Assembly (NCBI GenBank): GCA_013334545.1
Contig: JAAXXJ010000077.1
Coordinates: 1-11,453 of the forward strand
Reading direction: 5' to 3'
Length of the DNA: 11,453 nt
Origin: Nitrospirota bacterium
Lineage (GTDB): Bacteria; Nitrospirota; UBA9217
Shown here one piece after another: positions 1 through 6,615 of the stretch (the first letter of the stretch is position 1; each line of letters starts with the position of its first letter). A model generated the notes under the pieces. It made no database searches, was not told the DNA's origin, and saw only the letters and a program-made list of their open reading frames with translations. Both the position numbers and the translations under genes were made by a program.

Positions 1-66
1 TCAACTGCGATGACCGCTGGCACAGGTCACGGCATCGCAAGATCGAATAGTTTCAGAGTTGCGATT

Positions 67-112
67 GAACGATGTCGTGACAGTTTTTCTTGTGAACGAT
101 GTCCTGACAGTT
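67..112. repeat. Two 19-bp direct repeats, possible insertion-sequence end
   Basis: GAACGATGTCGTGACAGTT (67-85) recurs at 94-112 with one change (GTCCTG for GTCGTG), giving a 27-bp period. To the left, ATCGCAA (34-40) and TTGCGAT (59-65) form a 7-bp inverted repeat that abuts the first copy. Tandem 18-20 bp motifs near an edge are typical of the terminal transposase-binding sites of IS21- or IS481-like elements, but no transposase is in the window. The IS origin is therefore inference; the repeats themselves are read directly from the sequence. From here to the promoter at about 211 I see no convincing gene. Confidence 0.45.
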
Positions 113-210
113 ATCAACTATGCTTATCACCCTACCCCGCACGCCCCAGGAGAGGCTCTGCGTAATTGAAGCCCTTTGCAGCCTGCTGCTGGAGCATCTG
201 CGCTGATCCA

Positions 211-239
211 TATCAACCTTTTCAGCGTCGTGGTATAAT
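211..239 (+). promoter_or_regulatory. Extended -10 promoter for the methyltransferase gene
   Basis: TATAAT at 234-239 is preceded by TG one base upstream (TGGTATAAT, 231-239), a perfect extended -10 element. The hexamer 17 bp upstream (TATCAA, 211-216) is a poor -35 box, which extended -10 promoters tolerate. Transcription would start near 246, leaving a leader of about 35 nt before the ATG at 281. It could drive the packed run of genes from 281 to 4274. Confidence 0.6.
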
Positions 240-280
240 GCCGTCGTCTTGCGGTACGCTTCGGGAAAGGCGGGAAGAAT

Positions 281-913
281 ATGAAGCAGGAAGAGAGAAA
301 GGACTTCGACAGGGAAGCGGCGCAGTGGGACGCGAACCCCGGCAGGGTGAAGCTTGCCCGGGACGTTGCTGATGCGATGATCCGGGAGGCCTTGCCTGCG
401 AAGGACCAGGATGCCCTTGACTTCGGCTGCGGCACGGGCCTGGTAACGCTCAAGCTCCAGCCGCTGGTCAGGAGCATCACAGGCGTGGACAGCTCCCGGG
501 GCATGCTCGATGTCCTTGCGTCCAAGGTGCAGGACCGGAGGATCGGGAACGTGCGGACGCAGTTCGTGGACCTCGAACACGGCAGAACGGTGGAGGGCCA
601 ATACAATCTCATTGTGAGCAGCATGACGCTCCATCATGTGCCGGACCCTGCGGCGCTGATCGCGCAGCTGGCCGCAGCATTGCTGCCCGGTGGGACCCTC
701 GCCGTTGCAGACCTGGATACCGAGGACGGCTCGTTCCACAGCGACAACGCGGGGGTGCTCCACTTCGGATTCGACCGCGCGGCGGTGCGGCGGATGTTCG
801 CGAACGCGGGCCTCGCTGAGGTCCGCGACGTCACCGCTGCGGTCGTTGCCAAGGAGATCGAGGGGAAGGGAAGGCGGGAGTTCCCAGTCTTCCTGGTCCT
901 GGGGAAGAAATGA
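281..913 (+). CDS. Class I SAM-dependent methyltransferase
   Basis: A 210-residue protein that should transfer a methyl group from S-adenosylmethionine; the acceptor cannot be told from sequence. The Rossmann-fold landmarks are in order. The glycine-rich SAM loop LDFGCGTG is at residues 46-53, and the acidic residue ending strand 2 is in GVD (D70). The strand-4 region YNLIVSSMTLHHVPD is at about 108-122, followed by a LLPGGTLAVADLD strand-5 block at about 134-146. This is the UbiE/Methyltransf_11 type, and the length is normal for a single-domain enzyme. It has no signal peptide and is cytoplasmic. The ATG at 281 is preceded by GGGAAG and follows the extended -10 promoter. Its stop overlaps the next start as ATGA (910-913), so the two are probably translationally coupled. 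The family call is firm; the substrate is unknown. Confidence 0.9.
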   Translation: MKQEERKDFDREAAQWDANPGRVKLARDVADAMIREALPAKDQDALDFGCGTGLVTLKLQPLVRSITGVDSSRGMLDVLASKVQDRRIGNVRTQFVDLEHGRTVEGQYNLIVSSMTLHHVPDPAALIAQLAAALLPGGTLAVADLDTEDGSFHSDNAGVLHFGFDRAAVRRMFANAGLAEVRDVTAAVVAKEIEGKGRREFPVFLVLGKK

Positions 914-1665
914 CGGCTGCCGATACATTCCTCCGCGAGCTGCAGACCATTCCCGGCATCGGGAGGAGCCTCAGCCAGGACCTGCTGGACATCGGCATCC
1001 GCCGGGTCAGCGACCTCAAAGGATGCGACCCGGAGCGGTTGTATCAAAAGCTCGAGCGCCTGCGCGGCAGACACATCGACCGCTGCGTTTTGTACACCTT
1101 TCGGTGCGCCGTCTACTTCGCGACGAAGAAGAAGCACGATCCGAAGCTGCTGAAATGGTGGAACTGGAAGGAAGATATGACCGGGATGATCGCGACAACC
1201 GCGGCGTCCGGTGAACGCGGTTCTCCGGGCGGAACGCGGTCGGGCCCGACGCGCGGAACGATGTGGGCCTGTCCCTCGTGCGGCCACCGGTTCCTCAGGC
1301 CAAATCGCACCCATTCCTGCGGGACCTACCGGACCACGGACCATTTCGCGAAGGCATCGCAGGCAACGAGGGACCTATTCAAGGCATTCACGGCCCATGT
1401 CCGAGCCCTCGGTCCGGTGACCGTCTATGCGCAGAAGACGGGGATTATCTTTCACCTGCGCTACCGCTTTGCTGTGGCTGTCGTTCGGAGGGACCGGATC
1501 GATATCGCCTTGTGCCTCTGGAAACGGAGGAAGCATCGGGCGCTGAGAAAGGTCGAGTATTTCGGAGGCCGCTGCCACCGGCATTGGTTTCAGATCTCGC
1601 AGGTCTCCGACATGGATTATGCGTTTCTCAGGTTGCTTGACGAGTCGCGTGAGGTGGGAAGCTGA
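910..1665 (+). CDS. Cdd1-type helix-hairpin-helix / DUF5655 fusion protein
   Basis: A 251-residue protein made of two modules normally seen as separate small proteins. Residues 1-90 match the Cdd1 'pathogenicity locus' family, with a helix-hairpin-helix core IPGIGRSLSQDLLDIGI (14-30) and the ending LLKWWNWK (80-87). Residues 118-251 match DUF5655, starting MWACPSCG with a CxxC...HxC zinc-ribbon-like cluster (C121, C124, H135, C137). The linker (about 89-117) is Gly/Ser/Thr/Arg-rich and looks like former untranslated DNA. Met118 (ATG at 1261) sits exactly where a free DUF5655 protein would begin, so an internal start is possible, although no strong ribosome site precedes it. The hairpin motif suggests DNA or nucleic-acid binding; neither domain has an established reaction. 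The gene overlaps the methyltransferase gene by 4 bp. Confidence 0.8.
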   Translation: MTAADTFLRELQTIPGIGRSLSQDLLDIGIRRVSDLKGCDPERLYQKLERLRGRHIDRCVLYTFRCAVYFATKKKHDPKLLKWWNWKEDMTGMIATTAASGERGSPGGTRSGPTRGTMWACPSCGHRFLRPNRTHSCGTYRTTDHFAKASQATRDLFKAFTAHVRALGPVTVYAQKTGIIFHLRYRFAVAVVRRDRIDIALCLWKRRKHRALRKVEYFGGRCHRHWFQISQVSDMDYAFLRLLDESREVGS

Positions 1666-1689
1666 TATGTTCGACCGGAAGGGCGGACG

Positions 1690-2418
1690 ATGACCGGGGC
1701 GCCAGCGATCGAAGAGAAACAGCGGCAGTTCAACGCCGCGATGGAACGACACGAGCAGAAGGCCGTGTATCAGGCCATCGGGAAGGCCGTGTCCCTTGCC
1801 AATGTGTCGCTGCAGGCCTATTCACTCGCTCTCGTGCTGCCGCTGTCCATCGGCTGGTCGATGCAGGCCCTTGCGTTCATTGCAGCCTACGCGGCGGCGG
1901 ATCTCGTAAACGGCCTCGTCCACCTGTACATGGACAACAACGACGATTACGCCTCTCCGGCCGGGCCGCTGATCGCCGCGTTCCACCTGCACCACCGCAC
2001 GCCGGTCTACAAGAAGAACCCCCTCGCGGTCGTGTGCTTCAATGAATCGGGCTCCAAGAACTGGCTTGTCGGCTATCTCCTCCTCGCGGTCGTCCTGATC
2101 AGGACGGGGACCGTTCCGCCGGGCGCCGCCTGGACCATGGTCTATGTCGGCATCCTGTCGTCGGTGGCCGAGGTCTCGCACTACTGCTGCCATACCGTGG
2201 ACGGCCGGATGACGGACCTTCTGCGCAAGGCGGGCCTGTTCCTTTGCAAGAAGCACCATGCGCGGCATCACCTGAACGACAATGTCAGCTACGCGTTCCT
2301 GAACGGCATGACGAACCCGCTGCTGGACATCATCGCCAACTGGTTCTTTTCCGGGTACAAGAACACCACGGACCTGCATTATGCTGCGTACACGGGCCAG
2401 GGAACGGCGAACCGATGA
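1690..2418 (+). CDS. CarF/TMEM189-family lipid desaturase (plasmanylethanolamine desaturase-like)
   Basis: A 242-residue integral membrane protein of the Kua/TMEM189/CarF lipid-desaturase family. These are di-iron, oxygen-dependent enzymes; characterised members introduce the vinyl-ether double bond of plasmalogens. The histidine motifs occur in the family order: DLVNGLVHLYMDN (71-83, H78), FHLHHRTP (98-105), HYCCH (164-168) and KKHHARHH (187-194). They are followed by the conserved NVSYAFLNGMTNPLLD stretch (198-213). Hydrophobic segments lie at about 40-72, 125-140 and 148-162. GGAAGGGCGG precedes the ATG, 24 nt after the previous stop, so it is probably in the same transcript. The match in motif order and spacing is good, but the exact lipid substrate is inferred. 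If it is a true ortholog, the host makes ether lipids and uses oxygen; CarF in Myxococcus also takes part in singlet-oxygen signalling. Confidence 0.8.
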   Translation: MTGAPAIEEKQRQFNAAMERHEQKAVYQAIGKAVSLANVSLQAYSLALVLPLSIGWSMQALAFIAAYAAADLVNGLVHLYMDNNDDYASPAGPLIAAFHLHHRTPVYKKNPLAVVCFNESGSKNWLVGYLLLAVVLIRTGTVPPGAAWTMVYVGILSSVAEVSHYCCHTVDGRMTDLLRKAGLFLCKKHHARHHLNDNVSYAFLNGMTNPLLDIIANWFFSGYKNTTDLHYAAYTGQGTANR

Positions 2419-2437
2419 CCGCCCGGATACTGCGACG

Positions 2438-3487
2438 ATGACCGAACTGCTTATCAAAACGCGCTATCAGCAGCTGACCCTCAGGCGGTTCATCCTGTCG
2501 GCCGTGCTGAACGCGCTCATCAACACGGCCATTGCGGTCCTGCTCACTGTCATCAAGTTCGGACAGGGATTCCAGAACAACCTTATCATCTCCCAGTGCA
2601 TCGGCTTCTCGATCTACGGTGCCAACCTGGCGATCATACCGCTCTTCCGGCGCACAAAGCGGGCGGCCAGCCAGGTCACCCTCATCGTCCTCGCGGTGCT
2701 GTTCGGCGCGATGGTCGGCACCGTCCTGGGCAGCACGGCGGTCGGCATGGGGCCCGCGGGATTCTTCGGGGAGCGGCTGCCCTTCTTCACGCAGATCGTA
2801 TTGCTCGGCATTCTTTTCGGCCTGCTCGTGAGCTACGTGTTCGTCTCCCTGGAGCGGATCTCGGAGGAGCGGCTGCAGCGCATCGAAATGGAAAAGGCCG
2901 CCCTGGAGGCGGAGCTCCGGCTGGTCCAGTCGCAGATGGAGCCGCATTTCCTGTTCAACACTCTCGCCAATGTGCGGAGCCTGATCGACGCGGATCCGCC
3001 GCGCGCGGGGGCGATGCTCGAGACCTTCGTCGCGTTTCTCCGCACCTCGCTGCGGGCAAGCCGGGAGCGGACCGTGCCGCTGTCGCTGGAGCTGGAGATC
3101 GTGAAGAACTATCTCGACCTCTTCCGCATGCGCATGGGCGACCGGCTCCGCTACCAGATCGACCTGCCCGACATGCTGCGCGGGGTTCCTATTCCGCCGC
3201 TGCTCATCCAGCCGCTGATCGAGAACGCCGTGAAGCACGGTCTCGAGCCGGCGATCGAAGGCGGAGAGGTTGCGATCACGGTCGATCAGGAGGACAACAA
3301 GGTCAGGATCCGCGTCACGGACAGCGGCGTTGGGATCCGGGAGACGTCGGGCGGGAGCGGGATCGGGCTGGAGAACGTGAGGAAGCGGCTCACCATCATC
3401 TTCGGGGAGCGGGCGAGCCTCGTCCTGGAGGAGCGCGCGCCGCATGGGGTCACGGCGACCATCATGCTGCCTGCGGGTCCGCATTGA
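2438..3487 (+). CDS. LytS/AlgZ-type sensor histidine kinase
   Basis: A 349-residue membrane sensor kinase of the His_kinase (PF06580)/HATPase type. Four hydrophobic segments (about 17-39, 47-69, 80-104, 117-138) form the sensor region, with no large extracytoplasmic domain. A charged coiled-coil linker (about 138-165) leads to the phosphoacceptor motif QMEPHFLFNTL with His170. The ATP-binding domain shows the N box PLIENAVKHG (N263), the G1 box DSGVGI (295-300) and the G2 box GGSGIGLENV (305-314). It should autophosphorylate and pass phosphate to the LytTR regulator encoded 31 nt downstream. I chose the ATG at 2438 because an in-frame ATG at 2381 would add 19 Arg-rich residues and run into the desaturase gene. 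The Shine-Dalgarno is weak, and coupling to the preceding stop 19 nt away may help. The stimulus is unknown; the membrane-embedded sensor suggests an envelope or lipid signal (inference). Confidence 0.92.
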   Translation: MTELLIKTRYQQLTLRRFILSAVLNALINTAIAVLLTVIKFGQGFQNNLIISQCIGFSIYGANLAIIPLFRRTKRAASQVTLIVLAVLFGAMVGTVLGSTAVGMGPAGFFGERLPFFTQIVLLGILFGLLVSYVFVSLERISEERLQRIEMEKAALEAELRLVQSQMEPHFLFNTLANVRSLIDADPPRAGAMLETFVAFLRTSLRASRERTVPLSLELEIVKNYLDLFRMRMGDRLRYQIDLPDMLRGVPIPPLLIQPLIENAVKHGLEPAIEGGEVAITVDQEDNKVRIRVTDSGVGIRETSGGSGIGLENVRKRLTIIFGERASLVLEERAPHGVTATIMLPAGPH

Positions 3488-3518
3488 ACCGTACCCGAAG
3501 AACGGAAGAGCGGGGGAT

Positions 3519-4274
3519 ATGAAACCAATACGTGCGATCATAGCGGACGACGAAGAGGCTCTGCGTGACCATCTGAAGACAAAGCTTCTCTCGCTCTGGA
3601 GCGGCCTGGAGATCGCCGGAGAGGCCGATGAGGGGGAGACCGCGCTGCGGCTGATCCGGGAACTTCGGCCCGACGTCGCGTTCCTGGACATCAGCATGCC
3701 GGGGATAAATGGCATCGATGTTGCGAAGCATGCTATCGGGCGCTGCCTCTTCGTGTTCGTCACTGCGCACGACGAGTTCGCCGTCGAGGCCTTCGAACGC
3801 GAAGCCGTGGACTATCTGCTCAAGCCCGTTACTGGCGAGCGGCTTGCAGCCACCATCGGGCGGCTGAAGGATCGCCTTGTGTCGGCACCGGTGCCTGATC
3901 TCTCGGGTGTCCTGGAACGGCTGTCTCAGACGTTGCCGAAAGCACCAGGTCATCTGCAGTGGATCAAGGCCCAGCAGAAGGACGGCATCAAGCTGATCGC
4001 CGTCAACGACATCTATTTCTTCCGCGCCACGGATAAATACACCACGGTCAGGACGCGTGAAGGCGAGTTCCTGATCCGGAAAACGCTGAAAGAACTTGAG
4101 AACGAGCTCGATCCCGCCCAGTTCTGGCGGGTCCACCGCGCCGCTATCGTGAACGCCCGCCTGCTCCAGAAGGTGGACCGGTCCATCGCCGGCACGCGCA
4201 CCATCCGGTTCAAGGACCTCCCCGATACCCTTGCCGTCAGCCGCGCCTATACCCATCTGTTCAAGCAGATGTAG
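3519..4274 (+). CDS. LytTR-family response regulator (LytR/AlgR type)
   Basis: A 251-residue transcriptional regulator. The receiver domain (1-120) has the acidic pocket D10-D11, phosphoacceptor Asp57 in FLDISMPG, Thr82 in FVTAHD and Lys102 in YLLKPV. A linker (about 120-147) joins it to a LytTR DNA-binding domain (148-250) with IYFFRATDKYTTV, FWRVHRAAIVN (203-213) and LAVSRAYTHLFK (238-249). The start at 3519 follows GAAGAGCGGGGG; a longer reading from 3444 overlaps the kinase gene and adds non-homologous residues before MKPIRAIIADDEE. It pairs with the upstream kinase. LytTR regulators bind direct repeats with a GTT core about two helical turns apart, and four such motifs begin 3 bp after this stop codon, upstream of the ABC transporter genes. 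Those genes are the most likely target. Confidence 0.95.
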   Translation: MKPIRAIIADDEEALRDHLKTKLLSLWSGLEIAGEADEGETALRLIRELRPDVAFLDISMPGINGIDVAKHAIGRCLFVFVTAHDEFAVEAFEREAVDYLLKPVTGERLAATIGRLKDRLVSAPVPDLSGVLERLSQTLPKAPGHLQWIKAQQKDGIKLIAVNDIYFFRATDKYTTVRTREGEFLIRKTLKELENELDPAQFWRVHRAAIVNARLLQKVDRSIAGTRTIRFKDLPDTLAVSRAYTHLFKQM

Positions 4275-4276
4275 CC

Positions 4277-4346
4277 GCTGTTCATCCCCTCTCTGTACCG
4301 TTCATCCCCTGAAATCCGCCGTTCGTCGCTCATTCCTTGCGTTCCA
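4277..4346 (+). promoter_or_regulatory. Array of four LytTR-type binding motifs
   Basis: The core GTTC occurs at 4280, 4300, 4321 and 4341, with spacings of 20, 21 and 20 bp, or about two turns of B-DNA each. The published LytTR consensus is WMMGTTNRK in direct repeat with an 11-13 bp gap. The four nonamers are GCTGTTCAT (7/9), ACCGTTCAT (9/9), GCCGTTCGT (8/9) and TGCGTTCCA (6/9). The first two copies share the longer string GTTCATCCCCT. The array lies between the LytTR regulator gene and the ABC ATPase gene and ends near a possible -35 box. I infer that it is the operator through which the regulator controls the downstream operon. Confidence 0.65.
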
Positions 4347-4365
4347 GCTCTCCCTGCGGTATCGT
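4337..4365 (+). promoter_or_regulatory. Possible promoter for the ABC transporter operon
   Basis: TTGCGT (4337-4342) and TATCGT (4360-4365) are 17 bp apart and each matches four of six consensus bases. The three better LytTR sites would lie just upstream of this -35, a normal layout for an activator. A second candidate, TTGCTC (4366-4371) with TATGCC (4389-4394), also has a 17-bp spacer but a poorer -10. Neither is strong alone, as expected for an activated promoter. Confidence 0.3.
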
Positions 4366-4403
4366 TTGCTCAGAACAAGATAAGTGGCTATGCCGAGGCT
4401 GGA

Positions 4404-4431
4404 CCGGATTCCCGCTTTCGCGGGAATGACG
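4404..4431. repeat. Palindromic ATTCCC-N8-GGGAAT repeat unit (single copy)
   Basis: ATTCCCGC and GCGGGAAT form a perfect 8-bp stem around TTTC (4408-4427). The flanks CCGG and GACG extend it to a 28-bp unit that is 24/28 identical to the unit at 8137-8164. The core fits the ATTCCC-N8-GGGAAT pattern known as dRS3 in Neisseria and seen as dispersed repeats in other genomes. It ends 5 nt before the AGGAGG ribosome site (4437-4442) of the ATPase gene, so a hairpin in the mRNA leader could affect translation (inference). Confidence 0.8.
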
Positions 4432-4451
4432 AGCAGAGGAGGAAGATCGGT

Positions 4452-5123
4452 ATGAGCATTCTGGAATTCAAAAAGGTGAAGAAAGAGTACCGGCTGGGCG
4501 AGACCACGGTGCGCGCGCTCCGGGGCGTGGACCTGACGGTCGAAAAGGGCGAGTTCATCGCGGTGCTGGGCGCGTCGGGCAGCGGAAAGACCACGCTCCT
4601 GAACCTTGCCGGCGCCATCGACGAGCCCTCGGAGGGAGAGGTCAGGGTGAACGGGCAGGCGATCTCTGGCATGGCGGACAACGCCAAGGCCGAACTGCGG
4701 AGCCGGACCATCGGCTACATCTTTCAGAACTTCAACCTGGTCTCGGTGCTCACAGCGCTGGAGAACGTTATGCTGTCCCTCCAGATCCGGGGCGGCAGGA
4801 CAGCGGACATCCGGCAGGAAGCAGCGCAGAGACTGGACGACGTGGGCCTTGCTGATTTCATGCGGCACCGTCCGGACAAGCTCTCGGGCGGGCAGCGCCA
4901 GCGGGTCGCGATCGCGCGGGCGCTGGTCACGAACCCGCTCCTGGTGCTTGCCGACGAGCCTACGGCAAACCTGGACCATGAGACCGCGCAGTCCATCATT
5001 GATCTCATGAAAGAGCTGAACGAAAAAGAAGGCGTTACGTTCCTGTTCTCAACCCACGACCAGCGGCTGATCAACGAGGTGAAGCGGGTGGTGCGGATCG
5101 ATGACGGGAAGATAGTACAATAA
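4452..5123 (+). CDS. ABC transporter ATP-binding protein, LolD/MacB type
   Basis: A 223-residue cytoplasmic ATPase that powers an FtsX-type permease. It has all the expected motifs: Walker A GASGSGKT (40-47), Q-loop Gln92 in IFQNFNLVSVLTALEN, signature LSGGQRQRVAIARAL (144-158), Walker B LLVLADEP (163-170) with D-loop TANLD, and switch His202 in FSTHD. The length and the NFNLVSVLTALENV stretch are typical of the LolD/MacB/FtsE subfamily, which works in lipoprotein release, macrolide/peptide export or envelope remodelling. AGGAGG at 4437-4442 fixes the start. The partner permease gene begins 201 nt downstream instead of being adjacent, because three kinds of repeat occupy the gap. The class is certain; the substrate is not known. 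Confidence 0.95.
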   Translation: MSILEFKKVKKEYRLGETTVRALRGVDLTVEKGEFIAVLGASGSGKTTLLNLAGAIDEPSEGEVRVNGQAISGMADNAKAELRSRTIGYIFQNFNLVSVLTALENVMLSLQIRGGRTADIRQEAAQRLDDVGLADFMRHRPDKLSGGQRQRVAIARALVTNPLLVLADEPTANLDHETAQSIIDLMKELNEKEGVTFLFSTHDQRLINEVKRVVRIDDGKIVQ

Positions 5124-5128
5124 TGTCT

Positions 5129-5160
5129 GACACGGAGACGCGGTGACACGGGGACAAGGA
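5129..5160. repeat. Octamer array, GACACGGR type (4 units)
   Basis: Four consecutive 8-bp units, GACACGGA, GACGCGGT, GACACGGG and GACAAGGA, start 5 nt after the ATPase stop codon. The 8-bp period is exact although the units differ by 1-3 bases. The same class recurs at 6578-6601 and 6682-6713. Confidence 0.75.
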
Positions 5161-5171
5161 GAGAGATCAAA

Positions 5172-5268
5172 CCCTTTGACACTGATTTGCACTGATTTGA
5201 ATTGCTGATAACGGCGGAATAAATCAGATTCTATCGTAGTTAAAATCCGCCTGTATCCGTGTCAAAGG
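5172..5268. repeat. Inverted-repeat element with tandem CACTGATTTG
   Basis: The ends CCTTTGACAC (5173-5182) and GTGTCAAAGG (5259-5268) are perfect 10-bp inverted repeats enclosing an element of about 96 bp. Inside, CACTGATTTG is directly repeated in tandem at 5180-5189 and 5190-5199. The right half (AAATCCGCC...ATCCGTGTC) is a partial inverted copy of the left half. No coding potential is visible. It resembles a small hairpin or MITE-like dispersed element. Confidence 0.65.
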
Positions 5269-5279
5269 TTACATTAAAT

Positions 5280-5303
5280 CTCTGCGTCTCTGAGTCTCTG
5301 TGG
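5280..5303. repeat. Octamer array, CTCTGNGT type (3 units)
   Basis: Three abutting 8-bp units, CTCTGCGT, CTCTGAGT and CTCTGTGG, are followed after 10 bp by the AGGAGGT ribosome site of the permease gene. The period is exactly 8, as in the GAC-type arrays, but the sequence is unrelated. Confidence 0.7.
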
Positions 5304-5324
5304 CTGAATTAACAGGAGGTTCAC

Positions 5325-6572
5325 ATGCTTATGTGGCTTACCATATCGCTCCGGAACATCATCAAGAACGGCAGGCGCAGCCTGATGACCATTCTCGCCA
5401 TCGCGCTCGGCTATGCCGCCATCAACCTGTTCCAGGGGTATGTCCACAGCACCTACGAGGGGCTGACGAACGCGGCCATCCACGGGGAGGGTCTGGGGCA
5501 TATCACGATCTTCAAGAAGGGCTACCTGGACAAGGGGAAGCTCCACCCCGAGAAGTTCCAGTTCAGCAAGGACGAGATCGAGCGCATCTCAAAGATCGTG
5601 CGCAAGGAGTCCGATGTCCAGCTCGTAACGCCGCGGCTGTCGGTCTCGGGCATCCTGTCGAACGGCAGGAACTCTACCATCTTCATCGCTGAAGGGCTGG
5701 TGCCTGCCGAAGACAAGGAGATCCGGGGTGACCTGTCGAAATACACATCATTCAGCGGGGCCTATCTCGATGACAAGGAGAAGACCGGTGTGGTGATCGG
5801 TTCGGAGCTCGCGGCCATGCTCGATCTCAAGGTCGGGAGCGACGCCGTGATCCTTTCGAATACCTATTCCGGCATGGCGAACGCCTTGGACGCGAAGATC
5901 AGCGGTATCTACAACACCGGGAACACGGCAACGAATGACAAGATGCTGCTCATGACCTTCCGGCATTCCCAGGACCTAATGGATTATTCCGGGGCCGAAC
6001 GGCTCGTGGTGCTCCTGAAGGATGGAAGGAACGGAAAGAACCTGACAGCGGTCATGGGCCGGCTGCAGAAGGGACTTGCTGATGCCGGCTTCAGCATTGA
6101 GATGAAGACTTGGAGCGAGCTATCGGTTTTCTACAAACAGGTCAAAAACCTTTTCGATATGATCTTCCTGTTCATATTCATCATCGTGCTGGTGATCGTG
6201 GTGATGAGCGTGGTGAACACCATGAGCATGTCCGTCATAGAGCGGACGCGCGAGATCGGGACGCTGCGCGCCCTGGGCCTGAAACGGCTGGGGGTGAAGG
6301 GACTGTTCGCCACCGAGGGGGCGCTCCTGGGGCTGCTCGGCAGCATGGTGGGATTTCTCATCTTCTTCGCGGTCTATGGGGCAATCACAGCAGCGAATCC
6401 CACGTATGTTCCGCCTGGTTCATCGAATCCGGTTCCCCTGAGGGTCGACCTGGTCTGGCCGGGGCTGGTAAGGAGCGTCCTGTCCCTCTCGGTCCTTGCT
6501 TTGATCGCAGCATACGTACCGGCAAGACGGTCTGCGCGGATGGCGATCGTGGATGCACTGGGGCACATATAG
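5325..6572 (+). CDS. FtsX-family ABC transporter permease
   Basis: A 415-residue inner-membrane permease, the partner of the ATPase encoded upstream. The topology is the classic FtsX/LolC/MacB four-helix plan: TM1 at about 20-42, a large periplasmic core domain (about 43-275), then TM2 (276-300), TM3 (327-353) and TM4 (382-402). The coupling segment SVIERTREIGTLRALGLKR (303-321) after TM2 and the C-terminal PARRSARMAIVDALGHI are hallmarks of the family. Such permeases do not carry substrate through a channel; they drive movements of the periplasmic domain that extract lipoproteins or push substrates outward. AGGAGGT (5314-5320) sets the start at 5325; ATG 5331 is a less well spaced alternative. 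Only one permease gene is present, so the complex is probably a homodimer like MacB. With the LolA-like and outer-membrane proteins downstream it suggests trafficking across the envelope. Confidence 0.93.
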   Translation: MLMWLTISLRNIIKNGRRSLMTILAIALGYAAINLFQGYVHSTYEGLTNAAIHGEGLGHITIFKKGYLDKGKLHPEKFQFSKDEIERISKIVRKESDVQLVTPRLSVSGILSNGRNSTIFIAEGLVPAEDKEIRGDLSKYTSFSGAYLDDKEKTGVVIGSELAAMLDLKVGSDAVILSNTYSGMANALDAKISGIYNTGNTATNDKMLLMTFRHSQDLMDYSGAERLVVLLKDGRNGKNLTAVMGRLQKGLADAGFSIEMKTWSELSVFYKQVKNLFDMIFLFIFIIVLVIVVMSVVNTMSMSVIERTREIGTLRALGLKRLGVKGLFATEGALLGLLGSMVGFLIFFAVYGAITAANPTYVPPGSSNPVPLRVDLVWPGLVRSVLSLSVLALIAAYVPARRSARMAIVDALGHI

Positions 6573-6577
6573 AAGCG

Positions 6578-6601
6578 GACGGGGAGACGCGGGGACGCGG
6601 A
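6578..6601. repeat. Octamer array, GACGCGGR type (3 units)
   Basis: GACGGGGA, GACGCGGG and GACGCGGA abut with an exact 8-bp period, beginning 5 nt after the permease stop codon. The offset from the stop codon is the same as for the array at 5129, and the units are of the same class. Confidence 0.7.
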
Positions 6602-6615
6602 GTAAGGCAAGAGCG

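Noticed and set aside
120..206. 28-codon ORF from ATG 120
   Set aside because: It is short, has no ribosome site and no similarity that I recognise, and ends before the promoter of the first gene.
53..928. 291-codon open frame on the minus strand
   Set aside because: It is antisense to the methyltransferase gene and reads through the direct repeats at 67-112, giving the duplicated string NCxDIV. It has no start signal or domain.
2381..2437. Upstream in-frame ATG extending the histidine kinase by 19 residues
   Set aside because: The extra residues are Arg-rich and hydrophilic, overlap the desaturase gene and have no ribosome site; the membrane region starts naturally after 2438.
2330..3763. 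477-codon open frame on the minus strand
   Set aside because: It lies opposite the histidine kinase and response regulator genes, whose motifs are complete. Its translation is rich in Arg, Asp, Gln and Pro without any recognisable domain, as expected for the shadow of a GC-rich gene.
4302..4979. Minus-strand frame containing VIPAKAGIR
   Set aside because: This peptide string comes from translating the ATTCCC palindromic repeat and is a common artefact in annotations; the rest is antisense to the ABC ATPase gene.
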